Source: Lophius americanus
Taxonomy: Eukaryota > Chordata > Actinopteri > Lophiiformes > Lophiidae
NCBI GenBank assembly: GCA_037951165.1
Contig: JBBDHG010000009.1
Coordinates: 6,041,001-6,105,000 of the forward strand
DNA: 64,000 nt
Direction: 5' to 3'
Numbering within the stretch: position 1 is the stretch's first letter; each line of letters begins with the position of its first letter. The notes below the pieces were generated by a model. It ran no database searches. It was not told the origin of the DNA and saw only the letters and a program-made list of their open reading frames with translations. A program made the translations under genes and the position numbers. Shown here in pieces: positions 34,038 to 45,435 of the stretch.

Positions 34038-34915
34038 TTGTTAGAGTTGTACAAGATATGGTCAAATCCTGACAGCAACGAGGTGTGCAGTTTGAGTGAT
34101 TTATGAGTTCAAGTTGAAAAAGGGACTGCGCCAAGGATCAGCTCAGAGCCCCTTCTTGTTTCCAATGGGGATGGACAGGCTGACAGATTAGGACAGACCG
34201 GATTGTCCATTGTCGTTGATGTATGCGGATGACAATGATCTGTAGTGAGAGCAGGGACCAGGTTAAAGTAATTCAGGAGAGGTCAAGGTATGTGGCGGAG
34301 AGAGAATACATGTGTGTCTATGAGAGGGAGGCAGGTAAAATGATGAGGATGCAAGAGTAGAGTTGAGGAAAGCGCAGGAGTTTAATTAATCAGGGTTAGC
34401 TGCTCCATGCATGGGGAGTGTGGCAAAGAAGGGGAAAAGTTGGAGGAAATAACCTGTGACAAGAGTAGCAGCAATAAGAGAGAAAGGTTTACGAGATGGT
34501 ATTGAGATATGCGCTGCTGTATGGTTTATAGACAGTATCACCGACCAGAAGACAGGAGACAAAGTTTAATATATCAAGATTTTCTTTGGAATTGAAGGGG
34601 TTAGACAGAATTAGAACCAAGTATATCAGAGTGACAGCCCAGGTAAGATGTCTTGGAAACAAAGTAAGAGGCCAGATTGAGATGGTTTGCACATGTGAAA
34701 AGGAGGAATAGTGGGTATATTGGTAGAAAGGATGCTGAAGAGAGAGCTGCCAGGCAGGGGGAAAGGGTAAGACAAAAGGGGATGTTTCTAGATGTAGTGA
34801 GAGAGGACATGCAGTTGGTTGGAGTGTATGGGAAGATGTAGAGGACAGAGCAAGATTCAAACAGATGATTCACCAAAACAGAACAGCTGAAAGAAGAAGA
34901 AGACAAAGATCTGGA
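34038..34915 (+). mobile_element. RTE-type LINE, RT to 3' end
   Basis: Plus-strand translation in shifting frames gives VVRVVQDM, FKLKKGLRQGSAQSPFLFPM and MDRLTD (34110-34180), then LMYADDNDL (34210), the YADD-type catalytic box followed by stops. After this come degenerate WRYVAE, KYMCVYE-like, RYALLYG (34505), REARLRW-like, RKDAE.ELPGRGKG- and FLDVVREDMQ-like words (34790-34815). It ends in AACAGCTGAAAGAAGAAGAA (34883-34902), the typical GAA-rich tail of this family. Endonuclease and RT N-terminal parts are missing; many frameshifts. The minus-strand 123-codon frame is a shadow. Confidence 0.83.
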
Positions 34916-35403
34916 ACTCTCTACGACAGAGTCTGTCAGTTTTCTATCCTTGTTTCATCATTTTACTACTACCTCTCGGCAGGCAGATTGGACATAAGGT
35001 CAGAGAGTTGATTTGTGCCAAAGCTCTGAAGATTTTACCCCGCAGCTTGCTTTTCTCTTGTTTTCCCTGAAAGACATGCAGATTCTTGAAGACCTAATGA
35101 GAAGTTGTTCAGATACCTTCTGTTCCGCTTTCACACTCTGAGAAAATTAAGAGAGAAAAAGGGAATATTGACTGATAATGAAATAAATAGGAAAGGTGTC
35201 ATTTTGGGAGGTGTGTTCCAGTATCCATTCAAAACCCTTCCTGTTTTTAAACCAAAAACACATGTCAACAGGATCATATAAACAGCACTTTTACATCTTC
35301 ACTTCTTTATGAATTGATTACTTACTGTCAGACTAGTTAGTCCACACTCTAATTAGCTTTTATTTTTTTTAAATATATCACACTTTCTAAAGGCACCCAA
35401 AAG

Positions 35404-35587
35404 AAAACAGCATGTCGCAGAAACAAAAGGAATAGAACAGAAATAATGTTTATCCTCAAATAGAGACATTGTTGTTCAAATGATAAAATAAAATTAACAC
35501 AGCATTTCTTGGAAAATAAAGGAATAGAACGGAAATAATGTTTATCCTCAAATAGAGACATTGTTGTTTGAATGATAAAATTAAATG
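35404..35587 (+). repeat. 92-bp tandem duplication
   Basis: Two head-to-tail copies (35404-35495 and 35496-35587). Both contain GGAATAGAAC, AATAATGTTTATCCTCAAAT, AGAGACATTGTTGTT and GATAAAAT. The last 65 or so bases of each copy are nearly identical; the first 25 are more diverged. The duplication is visible as a repeated peptide in the minus-strand frame 35349-35561, which is not a gene. Confidence 0.92.
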
Positions 35588-37619
35588 ATCAAGATATCAA
35601 GGTAATAATGCAGGCTGGGTTCTGTGCCCGGCTTCTTTCACTTCTGTCTATGATACCAAGTACTTACATATACATTAGATACAATAGTTCCTAACACTGG
35701 AATTTCTCTATTGAAAACAAATGAATGAGATGGAATCAAGGTCTAGTGAGGAAGTATATGCTTTGAGTGTGTTTGATTGTGTTAATATATGTGTTAACTT
35801 AAATAACATTTTTGACTTCTTATCTCAGTATATAAGTATCAATAAAAATGTGTCAATTAACCACAGATCTAGTTTGTTGTTTTGGTTCGTTCACTTTAAA
35901 CACCGTTCAAGTGACAAAGATTGAAGAGTGGAAAAATGTCAACAAAGGATTGCCGCTTACGAACAAAACATAACATTCCATTGCTACCTCAATGAACACT
36001 CATCTTCTCCAGCTTTAGAAAAGACATATCCTTCATCCACTGAGTACTGGGAGGAGTTTTAGTCAATTAACAACGAAGGAGAGGATTGAATAGCTAAATC
36101 CTCTAACTGATCAGAAGAGTCATACTTCTTTTATTCTGGAAAGCAAATAATGGCAATATGGTGAGAGAAATGTATATATATATATTTTTTAAATTTATAT
36201 TTTCTTTCAGAAATATTTTTTGAAAGAGTATCCAAGCAGCTCTGCCAAAACTGAAATAACCATTTACAAAAAAAGATCATATGTGTGAATCCTTAACAGT
36301 ACCTTAAATTGTATAATTGGGAGCATATATGTGTAGCAGATGATATATGATAATCACCATTTTAGAAATCTTTTCTACTTAAACTATCCTTGAAAAGCCT
36401 CTAGCTCGAGCAACTATTAGAATATCTCCCCATGAAGTCCTTACACTGCTGGTGGTGGAAGTGCCTAGTTATGCTAAAAGACGACAAATTGTTGTCACAA
36501 ACAGTTGGTGAATTTGCAAAGATTGGGTGATAGGGAAGTGGAGGGTTCATGCGACAGCAGCATGTTGGAATTGCAGACAGAGAAACTGGTAACTAAAAAG
36601 ATCATTTAAAGCGTATGATAGCAGAAATAACAGCAGGGAATTCAGATTGAGCATGTGTGGAGCAAATAAATTACAGTGTGGTATGAAAAATAAAATATGG
36701 TTTAAATGTGCTAAGGTATAATCTTCCTCTATTAACGTTTGAGTTCCATTAAAACTGCTACCAAGAATTTTTTAGTGATTCTGTGGAAGTTCAGTGTCCT
36801 TGGCTGTTTAGAATACCTCTATTTGCTGTACAGGAGAAATGATAATAGTTTAAATATGAAATATGAATAACTCCTTTGCAGGGGGAGCAAGCAATTTACT
36901 TACTCCTCAGTCATGACATGGAAAACCATTCAAAATCTCTGTGAAAGTATTTTTGTATGATAGATTACAGAGAAGCAGTTTTTACTTTTCATTTGGTTGT
37001 GATAAACTGTTATACTCTGGGCAGCATCTTGCACAACTAAATTCATGACGTGCACAAACAATGATAAGACTCCCTCACTGTTTTTGTGCATCTGCCAGCA
37101 TCATACAAATGAAAGTGCATCCACAGCATATTTTCTTATAAAACGCTTCCTCCTGTGTCCATTGCCAGCCCTGCCACAGTACCTACTGTACTGCACTGTT
37201 AGTACATTTGCATTTGGTAAGGGAAATAGCAAAAGACGAAATAATTACAGGTTTCTGGGGTGTCAACAGAAACAAATTTACTCAGACTGCAAAGCATGAC
37301 TTGCTACATGATGAAACAAACAAAAAAAAAGAAGAAAACTAGGCAAAGAAAACATCCTTGAAGCAGGATCTTTTGGGTAGAGTGGGTGAATCTCTTTTGG
37401 GTGAATCTCTTTCGGGTGTTCCTGTGGGTCTCCCCTTAATGTAGTGTTCTCTAGCATTATTGACGGATTTAAAATTCACTAAAATGAAATGAAAGTAAGG
37501 TTATTCTTGTCTGTACCCATCAACATCTGACTCAAATAATGAAATGTGAAAAACAAAAATAGTACTCTAGGCATAAAACAATTTCTTTTTTTTTCTGATT
37601 GCATGCCACATTAATTGCT
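35588..37619. other. Unclassified DNA, no gene seen
   Basis: No frame above 84 codons with recognisable content. A short tandem of a TCTTTTGGGTGAA-like unit sits at 37367-37410. From about 37440 to 37620 the sequence may be the outer end of the Tc1 fragment that follows, but its terminus is not clear. Confidence 0.5.
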
Positions 37620-38008
37620 GCCCCCATTTAATTTTTTGTTCATCCACCTTTTGCCGCAGTATCAGCCCTTTGTCTCCTTATTTCATGTGTGATGAGGTTT
37701 GAGAACACATGCAGAAGATCTGGGACCGTTCCTCAGAACAGAAACGCTCATATGCTCCGGTAGATGTTTGTTGATGCTCCTATGCAGCACATCCCACATA
37801 TGTTCCTTGGGGATAAGGTTAAGTGACTTTGATTGCCCTGGCAAAACCTTAATTTTGTGTTCTCGTAACCACTTTTAGTTGATTTTGAGGTTTTGGGTCA
37901 TTGTCCTGGTGGAACGTCCAATCACGGCCCATTTTAAGTTTCCTGGCAGAATCTTATAGGTTTTCATCTAATATCTGCTGGTATTTGATGGAGATCATTG
38001 TACCATGT
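37620..38008 (-). pseudogene. Tc1/mariner transposase, C-terminal fragment
   Basis: Minus-strand translation from 38005 gives MISIKYQQILDENL, a stop, then DSARKLKMGRDWTFHQDNDP and K (about 37960-37892). DND is the block carrying the second catalytic Asp of Tc1 transposases, and it is preserved. Further on, with frameshifts, come RTQN, the DNP-E-NMW region (now unreadable, near 37810), RRINKHLP-like and SEEERSQI-like words (37740-37700), and a degenerate C-terminus to about 37620. The N-terminal DNA-binding half is absent: at 38009 the sequence switches to LTR-like DNA. It is a different Tc1 subfamily from the element at 5.8-7.2 kb. Confidence 0.8.
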
Positions 38009-38325
38009 ACATTTCTTCATTTACAAGAAAACCAGCCTCACAGCAACGGAAATCCACCACCAGACACCAGGCAGGCAAAATACAATGTTTGGTACATGGG
38101 CAGAGGTCAGAACCATAACTCACAAGGAACACGAAGAAGCATGCTGGAATGGTTGGTACAAGGGAATAACACGATCTGACATAGGTGGAGAGGGGAGCAC
38201 AGATTAAATACACAGGGAGGCAGGGATTAATAAGACACAGGTGTTGACAATCAGACAGGACAATCAGCGTAGTAGAGCAACGGTAAACAATGTTAAAACT
38301 AAACAACTAAGTACAAAGCATGACA
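38009..38325 (-). mobile_element. LTR-like block, minus strand
   Basis: On the minus strand the block starts TGTCATGCTTTGTACTTAG at 38325, a usual TGTC-type LTR start, and contains GATTGTCAACACCTGTGTCT, CCTCCCTGTGTATTTAATC (TATA-like) and T/C-rich DNA. It ends at 38009 against the Tc1 transposase fragment without a clear polyadenylation region, so the 3' part may be missing. It resembles the U3 of the block at 25.5 kb in layout, not closely in sequence. The frames of 92, 103 and 69 codons across it are not genes. Confidence 0.5.
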
Positions 38326-41129
38326 TTAAGAGGTAATTACACGTTTGAATGAATCAGTCCATTCCTGTGTGCTATGTATTTGAAAACTTTCTATGGTTTC
38401 AAGTTTTCCATCCATGTTGTTTTTTACATTTCCAAGCATTTTTTTTGGCACTATGAGAATGTTCGATGAATGTATTAACAGTATGAAAGGTTATCATAGG
38501 GAATTTTCCCTACAATAACCTATTTAACTTATTCACTTAAATGTAATGTTCTTATGTCAATTTAAGTTTAAATCAAACTAAATTAAATCAACTCACTTGC
38601 ACTTTCAACAATGTGTGACAGAAGAAAATATCCCCCTCAGGTGCAATTTAAAATAATGGTCTCAAATGCTGATCAGAAATAAACAATAGTATCAAGCTTA
38701 GACGTAAATGACATATTTGCAAGTTGTGAGGTCAGTCAATAGTAGATATTTATCATTCTCACAAAATACATGTTTATTTCAATTATATATTTGAAAACCC
38801 TTCCAGGAAAAATGAAGTGTGAGGCAATATTTTGTCTAGTTCACTTGATAAAAACATAGGAGCTTGCTTAGTTTGCAAGAACGAAGTGAAATTGGTGGTG
38901 CACATCCCAGTTTGTATGCTGCCTTCCTAGCTTGCCTGCAAAAGAAAAAGTCAGTCGTTGTCACCTGAGATTTAATGAATACTTTCACTTAGAAAATAGA
39001 AAACAACTAAAGAAAAATGTAATCTATTAAAAAGATATAAAAGGATAAATTTAACACGGACACAACATATCCTGAACCTACTAAATTAATTTATATTCTT
39101 GTTTATGAGGATATAAATATTAATAAAAATATTAATGACTCAATGTCAAGTGTTTCAGACTGGAACTGTACATAGGGGGTTACATTTATTTATTTGTTAT
39201 GAAGAAATAACAAATCATGCATTTTAAAGTTTCATGGACAGATGATTCAGCTGCATTTAAAAAAAAGAAAATTCTTTTTCAGTCATTATTTGCATGATAA
39301 AATCACATTATCATAATCCGTCCTCCTATATTTTAAATAACACCTGGCAATAACACATTCCTGACCTGAAGACATGTGGAGTATCTGATGATTCCTGTTG
39401 ATATTGATCATATTTTAGCCTCTTCTCTTGCATTATAAATTGCTATTGACTGTGGATTTCTGCATTTTCACTGAGTAGTGTATTTACTTTTATATTTTGA
39501 AAACTTCCCTGTATAATTTTGTTTCATGATAATGTTGTTTTCTGTATTGCTCTGTTACATGTGACTTGCAGTATTCATTCATAGCAGTAAAATATTCAAT
39601 TAAATCCACATATACTGTATAGAAATTGATTTATTTTTTACATTTCACTTTGCTTTGCATGATTTGAATCATAATTTCACCCTTATAGCCATGGTATAAG
39701 ATTAAAATGCCCTGAATGGAGAATGGAAGTAATAATGATATCTATAATAATCGATGCATTTGCTGGAAAGTTTCTAGTCACATTTGATACAAGAAGGTTA
39801 TTTACTCCAAAGGGATATATTGTAATTTAAGCGGAAATTGTTACAAATTCAAGCCCCGGTTGCTTTTCTTGTATTATCTAGTAAAGAGAGTAATTTATAT
39901 CCTTCCCTCTGGAGTATCCGGGAGAGCCCTATTTGTCTTGTTTTCCACTTTACACTATCGTGTTGAGAGTATACTATTAGTACAGTATAGGCGCATTTGT
40001 CCATTTTTTTCATGTATATATGGTAATTGATTCATGGGATTATTTATCATTTATTATTTATATATTGTGGGATTTTTTCAGTCTTTGCTTTAGTAGCCAT
40101 GATGGCCAACATGGTGCTGTTATTGCTGAGCCAATTGCCCAGTGTTACTTTGATTGGCATAGTCTAATTTTATATATCACAAGTTGCACCAAATCTTTCC
40201 ACTGTTTGATGGTACTACTAAATCCTTTGAAACAACAGACTCGACTGAATAGTGGCAGCTATTACATTTTTTGTGGCCAAAGAAAAAACGCAAATACAGT
40301 ATGAACCAAGAATATTATCCAAATCTGTAAGGATTGCACTTTTGTTTAAATTCTTTTAAAACCTTTTATTTATTTTTTTAAATAATACACCGTTATTTTT
40401 TAAATAATACACCATTGTCGAAATTAATGTGCTCTATTTCTGCATTCACACAAATACATTTAGCAGTGCTAAAGATTGCTCTGATCCAATGCTGGCAGCA
40501 TAATGCACTTATTGTATTTATAATTTCTTTACAAGAAGGGTGTCTTTCAAATGATGAAGATTTAATTCAGTTGATTTGAATAACAGACCATGTCCTTCCT
40601 TTCTGCTGTCAGTGTCGGGTCTTGGGTTTTCCACCTGGGCCTTCAGAGCTATACTCCTGCAATTACGCTGCCCTAAAATACCTTTGCAGTGACACTGCAG
40701 ATTCAGGCTGCTGCAGTACTGCATTACCAGCCCATATTCAGAGAGAAAATGTATCTAGTTTAATAAAGTGATTAAAACGATATTCAACATCCTTATTTGA
40801 CAAGAAAACAAAAATGCCATCAAGCCGAAAATTAACACTCAGCATATGCTGGAGAGCTGAAAAGTAGGGCCATCCGGCTACAATACTGAGTTGGAAGAGT
40901 CTATTTGAACAACACGCCCAGTCTCCTATTGAGACCTGCTAGCATACCCTTGTTTGTCAAAGAACACGACCTAAATGAGGGCGTAGAAATATTTTTATTT
41001 AGTATTTATTGAACACTGTCCAGATCAAATGTGTATTTGCCATTTGTCAACCAGTATCAATCTCTGACTGAACGAATGAGTAAAACGAGTCGTCACCACA
41101 AGACACCAAGACAAAGCGCTCTTGCTTTC
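38326..41129. other. Unclassified AT-rich DNA, no gene seen
   Basis: The longest frame (94 codons, 40020-40304) has no recognisable motif. At 40365-40420 a TTTTTTAAATAATACACC unit is repeated in tandem. No transposon ends seen. Confidence 0.5.
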
Positions 41130-41380
41130 CAGGAGATCTATCAAAAAGTTCTGTCACACAGACTATCCTCTCACAAACTTCTGCCACAGTAATGTTCATA
41201 CCAATATTATTCTAACCTTTCGCACATGCTGAGTCTCAATGACCTGGTCCAGTGTCTAATGCATCAATTGATATATTTTGTTCTCAATCAGGTAGCCACA
41301 TTCAACCAATATCTCTGTCACACCTGCAACCTTAGCCTATCACCATCAGCTGCTGTCTCTCCATTCATTCTAGTTCTTGC
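41130..41380 (+). repeat. Dispersed repeat paired with 28822-29060
   Basis: Same-sense partner of the reverse complement of 28822-29060: AGGAGATCTATC, GACTATCCTCTCACA, TTCTGCCACAGTAATGTTCA, TGCATCAATTGATATA, TCACACCTGCAACC and ATCAGCTGCTGTCT in order. The 122-codon frame 41226-41594 overlaps it. Its first part resembles the short minus-strand frame in the other copy (QCLxHQLI...LN), but this follows from the DNA similarity and the rest is not shared, so I do not call a gene. Confidence 0.72.
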
Positions 41381-41409
41381 TATCTGCTTGTTTACGTGCA
41401 AGTCATCTC

Positions 41410-41459
41410 AGTGTATAGATCTGGCAGAAGTGTATAGACTTCTACCAGGTCTATACACT
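41410..41459. repeat. Hairpin with 21-bp arms, 19 matched
   Basis: AGTGTATAGATCTGGCAGAAG (41410-41430) and the reverse complement of 41439-41459 agree at 19 of 21 positions, with an 8-base centre TGTATAGA that repeats part of the arm, so an alternative 11-bp stem is also possible. Confidence 0.9.
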
Positions 41460-41589
41460 GAGCTCTTCACAAACAAATCGTATACAACCAAGAAGGTATT
41501 AGTATGCTTACATGCAAGTCCCATACCATACCAAAAGCTTCAGATTCTTCAAGCATACAGTGTCAAGATATTCTTACAAGGTCCAGTTG

Positions 41590-41635
41590 TCTGAACACTT
41601 CAGACAGCCTTCAGACAGCCTTTCAGACAGCCACA
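41590..41635 (+). repeat. TTCAGACAGCC tandem, three copies
   Basis: The 11-base word TTCAGACAGCC occurs at about 41600, 41610 and 41621, followed by a fourth partial ACAGTAATCGTCAGACA. Slippage repeat with no gene context. Confidence 0.85.
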
Positions 41636-42339
41636 CAGTAATCGTCAGACAAAATATAAGCCGTACCTCATAACTAGAGAGTATAAGGGGATGTCAAAAA
41701 TTCCCTATAATTAATATGCATCTCGATACGTACGCATCTTATTCTCAAACCATCAATCTCATATTCTGAGCTTCCACCAGTTTATCACACGCTGACATTC
41801 GGCATCCGTCTCACTGCATAAGAGTTTGTCATTTCGAGTTTGGGTACTTTGTTCATGCCTAACTTGCATGACACTAGCTCATTAAGTGACGGTTTCTGTA
41901 ACAGCGAAATAGGGCTACTTTTATGACGATTTGTGCATTTCTCTGACTTTCTAAGCTTTCACCGATGCTGCACCCTCTGGGGGATCAGGAAAATAATTTG
42001 AAGGCTAATTCCTCGCCAGTACAGGTTTACAAAAGCCTGAGTCATCCTCTTTCTCCCCACTGTATGAAATGTATCACATTGCAGTAGCATGTCACCTGTG
42101 GGGGAAGTTCTGGCATGCAAACACATCGCAGTTCAATGTGACAATGTGCCTATTCGTATGCATAAGCAATAATGGCTCCTCATCCAGTCTCAAACTCATG
42201 CTATTCATGTGACGCCCTATAGGGCCATCTGCCACACAAATTTCATAAGCACAGCCCGTCACGTGCCAGATAATGCCAATGTCATGCAGACTCTTATTCA
42301 GCCTAAGTTCAAAGTATTGAGTGTTTGCCCAAAATCACG

Positions 42340-43831
42340 GTTAGACAAACTCCCATGTCCCCCCCAGCACCCTCGAGAGGGTATAGAGCTGGTCCAGTGT
42401 TCAACGACCAGGACGAAAACCGCATTGTTCCTCCTGAATCGGAGGTTCACCTATCGACTGGACTCTCTTCTCCAGTACACTGGCATAGACCTTCCCAGGG
42501 AGGCTGAGGATGGTGATCCCCGATAATTGGGACACATCCGCTGGTCCCCCTTCTTGAAAAGGGGAACCACCACTCCAGTCTGCCACTCCAGAGGTACTGC
42601 CCTCGATGTCCATGCAATGCTGCAGAGGCTTGACAGCCCTACAACAACATCCAGAGCTTTCAGATACTCGGGGCGGAACTCATCCACCTGCGGGAAGCTG
42701 CCTTCGCGGAGTTGTTTAACAGCCGCAGCGACCTCAGCACCAGTGATGAGCGGACCCACCTCCAAGTCATCCAGCTCTGGTTCCTCTTGGGAATATGTGT
42801 TGGTGGGATTGAGGAGATCCCCAATGTATTATTTCCACCGCCCGATAACTTTCTCAGTTCTTCAGCCTGACGGCATCTCTCACCTCTGGTGTCCACCAGC
42901 AGGTTTGGGTATTACCGCCGCGACTGGCACCGGCAGTCTAGCGACCGCAGCTCCCAGAGTCCGTATCATGGTCCACTCAGTTTCCATGTTCCCCGCCAAC
43001 CCTGGAACGCGGTTGAATGTCTGCCGGAGGTGGGAGTTGAAGAACTTCCTGAAAGGGTCCTCGGCCAGACTTTCCCAGTAGACCCTCAGTATTTGTTTGC
43101 GCCTACCAGGTTTTTCCAGCTTCCTCACCTGCCATATGATCCAACTCACCACCAGGTAGTGATCGGTTCACAGCTCAGCTCCTCTCTTCTCCCTAGTGTC
43201 CAAAACATGCGGCCGCAGATCAGCTGATTCAACTACAAAGTCGATCATCGATCTGCGACCTAGGGTGTTCTGGTGCCAAGTGCATTGGTGGACACCCTTA
43301 TGTTTGAACATGGTGCTCGTTATGGCCAAACTGTGACTAGCACAGAAGTCCAATAACTGAACACCACTAGGGTTCAGATGAGGCAGTCCGTTGCTCCCAG
43401 TCACGCCATTCCAGGTCTTGCTGTCATTGCCCACGTGTGCATAGAAGTCTCCCAGTGGGACAATGGAATCCCCAGTTGGGGCGCTTTCCAGCAACCGTTC
43501 CAAGGACTCCAGAAAGGTTGGGTACTCTGAACTGCTGTTTGGCACATAAGCGCACACAACAGTCATGACCAGGTCCCCAACCCGAAAGGCGCAGGGTAGC
43601 AACCCTTTCATCTACTGCGGTAAACTCCAATACATGGGCAGAGAGCTGGGGAGCTATAAGTAAGCCCACACCAGCCCTCCGCCTCGCACCTGAAGCAACT
43701 CCAGGATAGTAGAGGGTCCAGCCCCAATCGAGAAGGCGGGTTCCCGAGCCAGTGCTTTGCGTAAAGGCGAGCCCGACTATATTTAATCTGTATCTCTCAA
43801 CCTCTCGCACAAGCTCAGGCTCCTTCCCCAT
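42340..43831 (-). pseudogene. Rex3-like endonuclease/reverse transcriptase pseudogene
   Basis: LINE polyproteins nick DNA with an N-terminal endonuclease and copy their RNA with RT. The Met at 43831 starts MGKEPELVREVERYRLNIVG, the first endonuclease strand. Then come LLDWGWTLYYPG, RRAGVGLLIAPQLS, VVCAYVPNSSSEYP after a frameshift, LGDFYAHVGND (the usual GDFN has Tyr for Asn), TMFKHKGVHQCTW, LGRRSMIDFVV and TDHYLVVSW (the conserved His is kept). The linker is shortened by a deletion near 42870. RT-proximal words follow: VDEFRPEYLKALDV, AVPLEWQTGVVVPLFKKGD, NYRG, LPGKVYASVLE and EEQCGFRPGR at about 42402. It breaks off after WEFV. At least four frameshifts; no catalytic YADD box is present. 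Confidence 0.87.
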
Positions 43832-44265
43832 CAGTGAGGTGACATTTCATGTCCCCACCGTCAGCTTTCGTAGCTGGGGATCGGACTGCCAAAGCCCCTG
43901 CCTTTTCCTACTGCCCAATCCACAATTCAGCGGACCACTGCTGATTCCTCCATGGGTGGTGGGCCTACGGGAGAACGGACCCATGTGCCTGCTTTGGGCT
44001 AAACCCGACTGGGCCCCATGGGTGAAGGCCTGGCCACCAGACGCTCGCTGGTGGGCCTCTAATCCGGGCATGGCTCCAGGGTGGGGACCCGGTAACCCTC
44101 CAGGCAGGGTACTCTAGTCCTTGATTTTTCCTCTCATCAGGGGTCTTGACCGCTCTTTGTCTGACTCTTCCCCTAGGACCTCTTAGCCATGGGAGACCCT
44201 ACAGCTCCTAAGATCACTAGGGTACTCAAACCCCCCTACCACGATAAGGTGGCGGTTGTCACTAG
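42340..44265 (-). mobile_element. Rex3-like (RTE clade) LINE, 5' untranslated region to early RT
   Basis: The minus strand carries a 5' region from about 44265, an apurinic-type endonuclease and the start of the reverse transcriptase, then ends abruptly at about 42340 inside the RT. The CCACCACTCCAGTCTGCCA stretch at 42565-42583 corresponds to the reverse primer site that I recall being used to survey Rex3 across teleosts. The GC content is well above its surroundings, which explains the many long frames here; the 184-codon plus-strand frame at 42527-43081 is a shadow. The rest of a Rex3-like copy (the later RT and 3' end) lies at 47.56-48.56 kb in the opposite orientation. Confidence 0.87.
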
Positions 44266-44710
44266 CTAACTCCATTGATTGTAAAATTCAGGTTTGCAAT
44301 GTCCCAAGGAGCAAGGGATATTTTAGGTGAAGGGACATGGAGACTTATTTGTCTAAGCTTTTACGCAGAGGTCATTCCTGTTCAGTCGATTTTGGCTAAA
44401 GCCTAAACATTGCAAAAAGGGCATCTCTATCATCTAGCCATTGATAGCTAATGCCACTCATATGAAGTTTCATTATTCCATTGTATTTAAGATTAATAAA
44501 TATTTCAGGCGTTGGGTTTTGAAGTCTTAATTACTTAAGCCTATAAGCTTTTACATATCCTGTACATGTTACCTGCTCCTGTAGACTTCATGCAGGATAA
44601 AGCCTTCGCATTGCGAATGGCATTGACATTCTCTAACCATTGCTAGCTGACAGTATTTATTATAAATTTCAGGTTTTCAAGACCCATGTAATTTTAAAAA
44701 TATTGTGAAA
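44266..44710. other. Unclassified DNA between two LINE fragments
   Basis: AT-rich sequence with no frame or transposon motif recognised. The words ...GCTAACTCCATTGATTGTAA and CTAACCATTGCTAGCTGACA hint at weak internal similarity, not enough to call a repeat. Confidence 0.45.
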
Positions 44711-44714
44711 AAAT

Positions 44715-45435
44715 GATGTAATCCGCCTGGAAAAAGCAATGTATCCCAGAGGCGTGGCAAACAGAGGTAGCGGTTTTCATTTCCAAGTAAAAGACGCCAA
44801 GGAAATCAACCATACATTGCCTTGCTCAACTTCAAAGACAAAATATTTTTCTCCGTACTCGCACGAAGGATGACTACCTGGCTAGAACTTGCAAATGTGT
44901 ATGAATCCGTGCCACACCAGCTTATCAACTACGCCACTGAGTTCTTCCAAATGCCTGACACCATCAGGAGCATTATCCCAAAAGCCAAATGGATGGATAA
45001 GCCAACTCTTTCATCCCGGAATGGCCGGGCTTGCCGCGATGCTTCTCGTAAGCTAATCTCTTTGGAAAGAACACCCTACGGCTGCCCCTTCAATTAATAA
45101 GCATGGGATACAAGAAGAAAAGTGTGATGTAGTGTAATGTATGAGACAATCAGCTTACCATGCAGTAAGAAATGCAAATGTACAGATCCACATTCGCCGC
45201 AAATGGAAAGCCCAAGCTGTTCTGGTCCAAAGCCAATGGGAAAGAAATCAAGGAACTGGTTGTGTCAGAATTGACAAGGAGGGAGAAGGCATGCTTTAAG
45301 ATCAAGCTGTAGCACAGGGACGTCAGAGCGGTTGGACAAAGTGGGAAGGTGTCGTTGGAAGAAGCATCTGCATTGTGCGGGCTGTGGTTGTTGCATTGCA
45401 TGTGGTTGTTGCATTGCATTCCAGCATTGCTGGAA
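44715..45435 (+). mobile_element. Non-LTR retrotransposon RT remnant, unassigned clade
   Basis: Frame by frame the plus strand shows a PEAW-TEVAVFI-like word (44745-44785), an ALLNFKDKIFFSVLARRMTT word (about 44816-44876) fitting RT motif 1-2 (ALLNVEGKIFFSVLA in relatives), then LELANVYESVPHQLINYATE (44883-44940). That corresponds to the RT block LDLANAYxSVPH, in which the usual catalytic Asp of LDLAN is Glu here. A jump then leads to KPKLFWSKANGKEIKELVVS and a degenerate AVGQSGKVSLEEA word (45200-45370). Both flanking domains are missing. It resembles LINEs I know from fish and cnidarians, but I cannot assign the clade with confidence. Confidence 0.68.

Noticed and set aside
34489..34906. 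123- and 101-codon minus-strand frames
   Set aside because: Antisense to an RTE-type LINE fragment on the plus strand.
41226..41594. 122-codon plus-strand frame
   Set aside because: Its first part overlaps a dispersed repeat also present at 28.8-29.1 kb, and the rest has no motif; the peptide similarity follows from the DNA repeat.
42527..43081. The longest open frame in the window (184 codons, plus strand)
   Set aside because: It is antisense to the Rex3-like endonuclease/RT region, has no motif of its own, and arises from the GC-rich, stop-poor complement.
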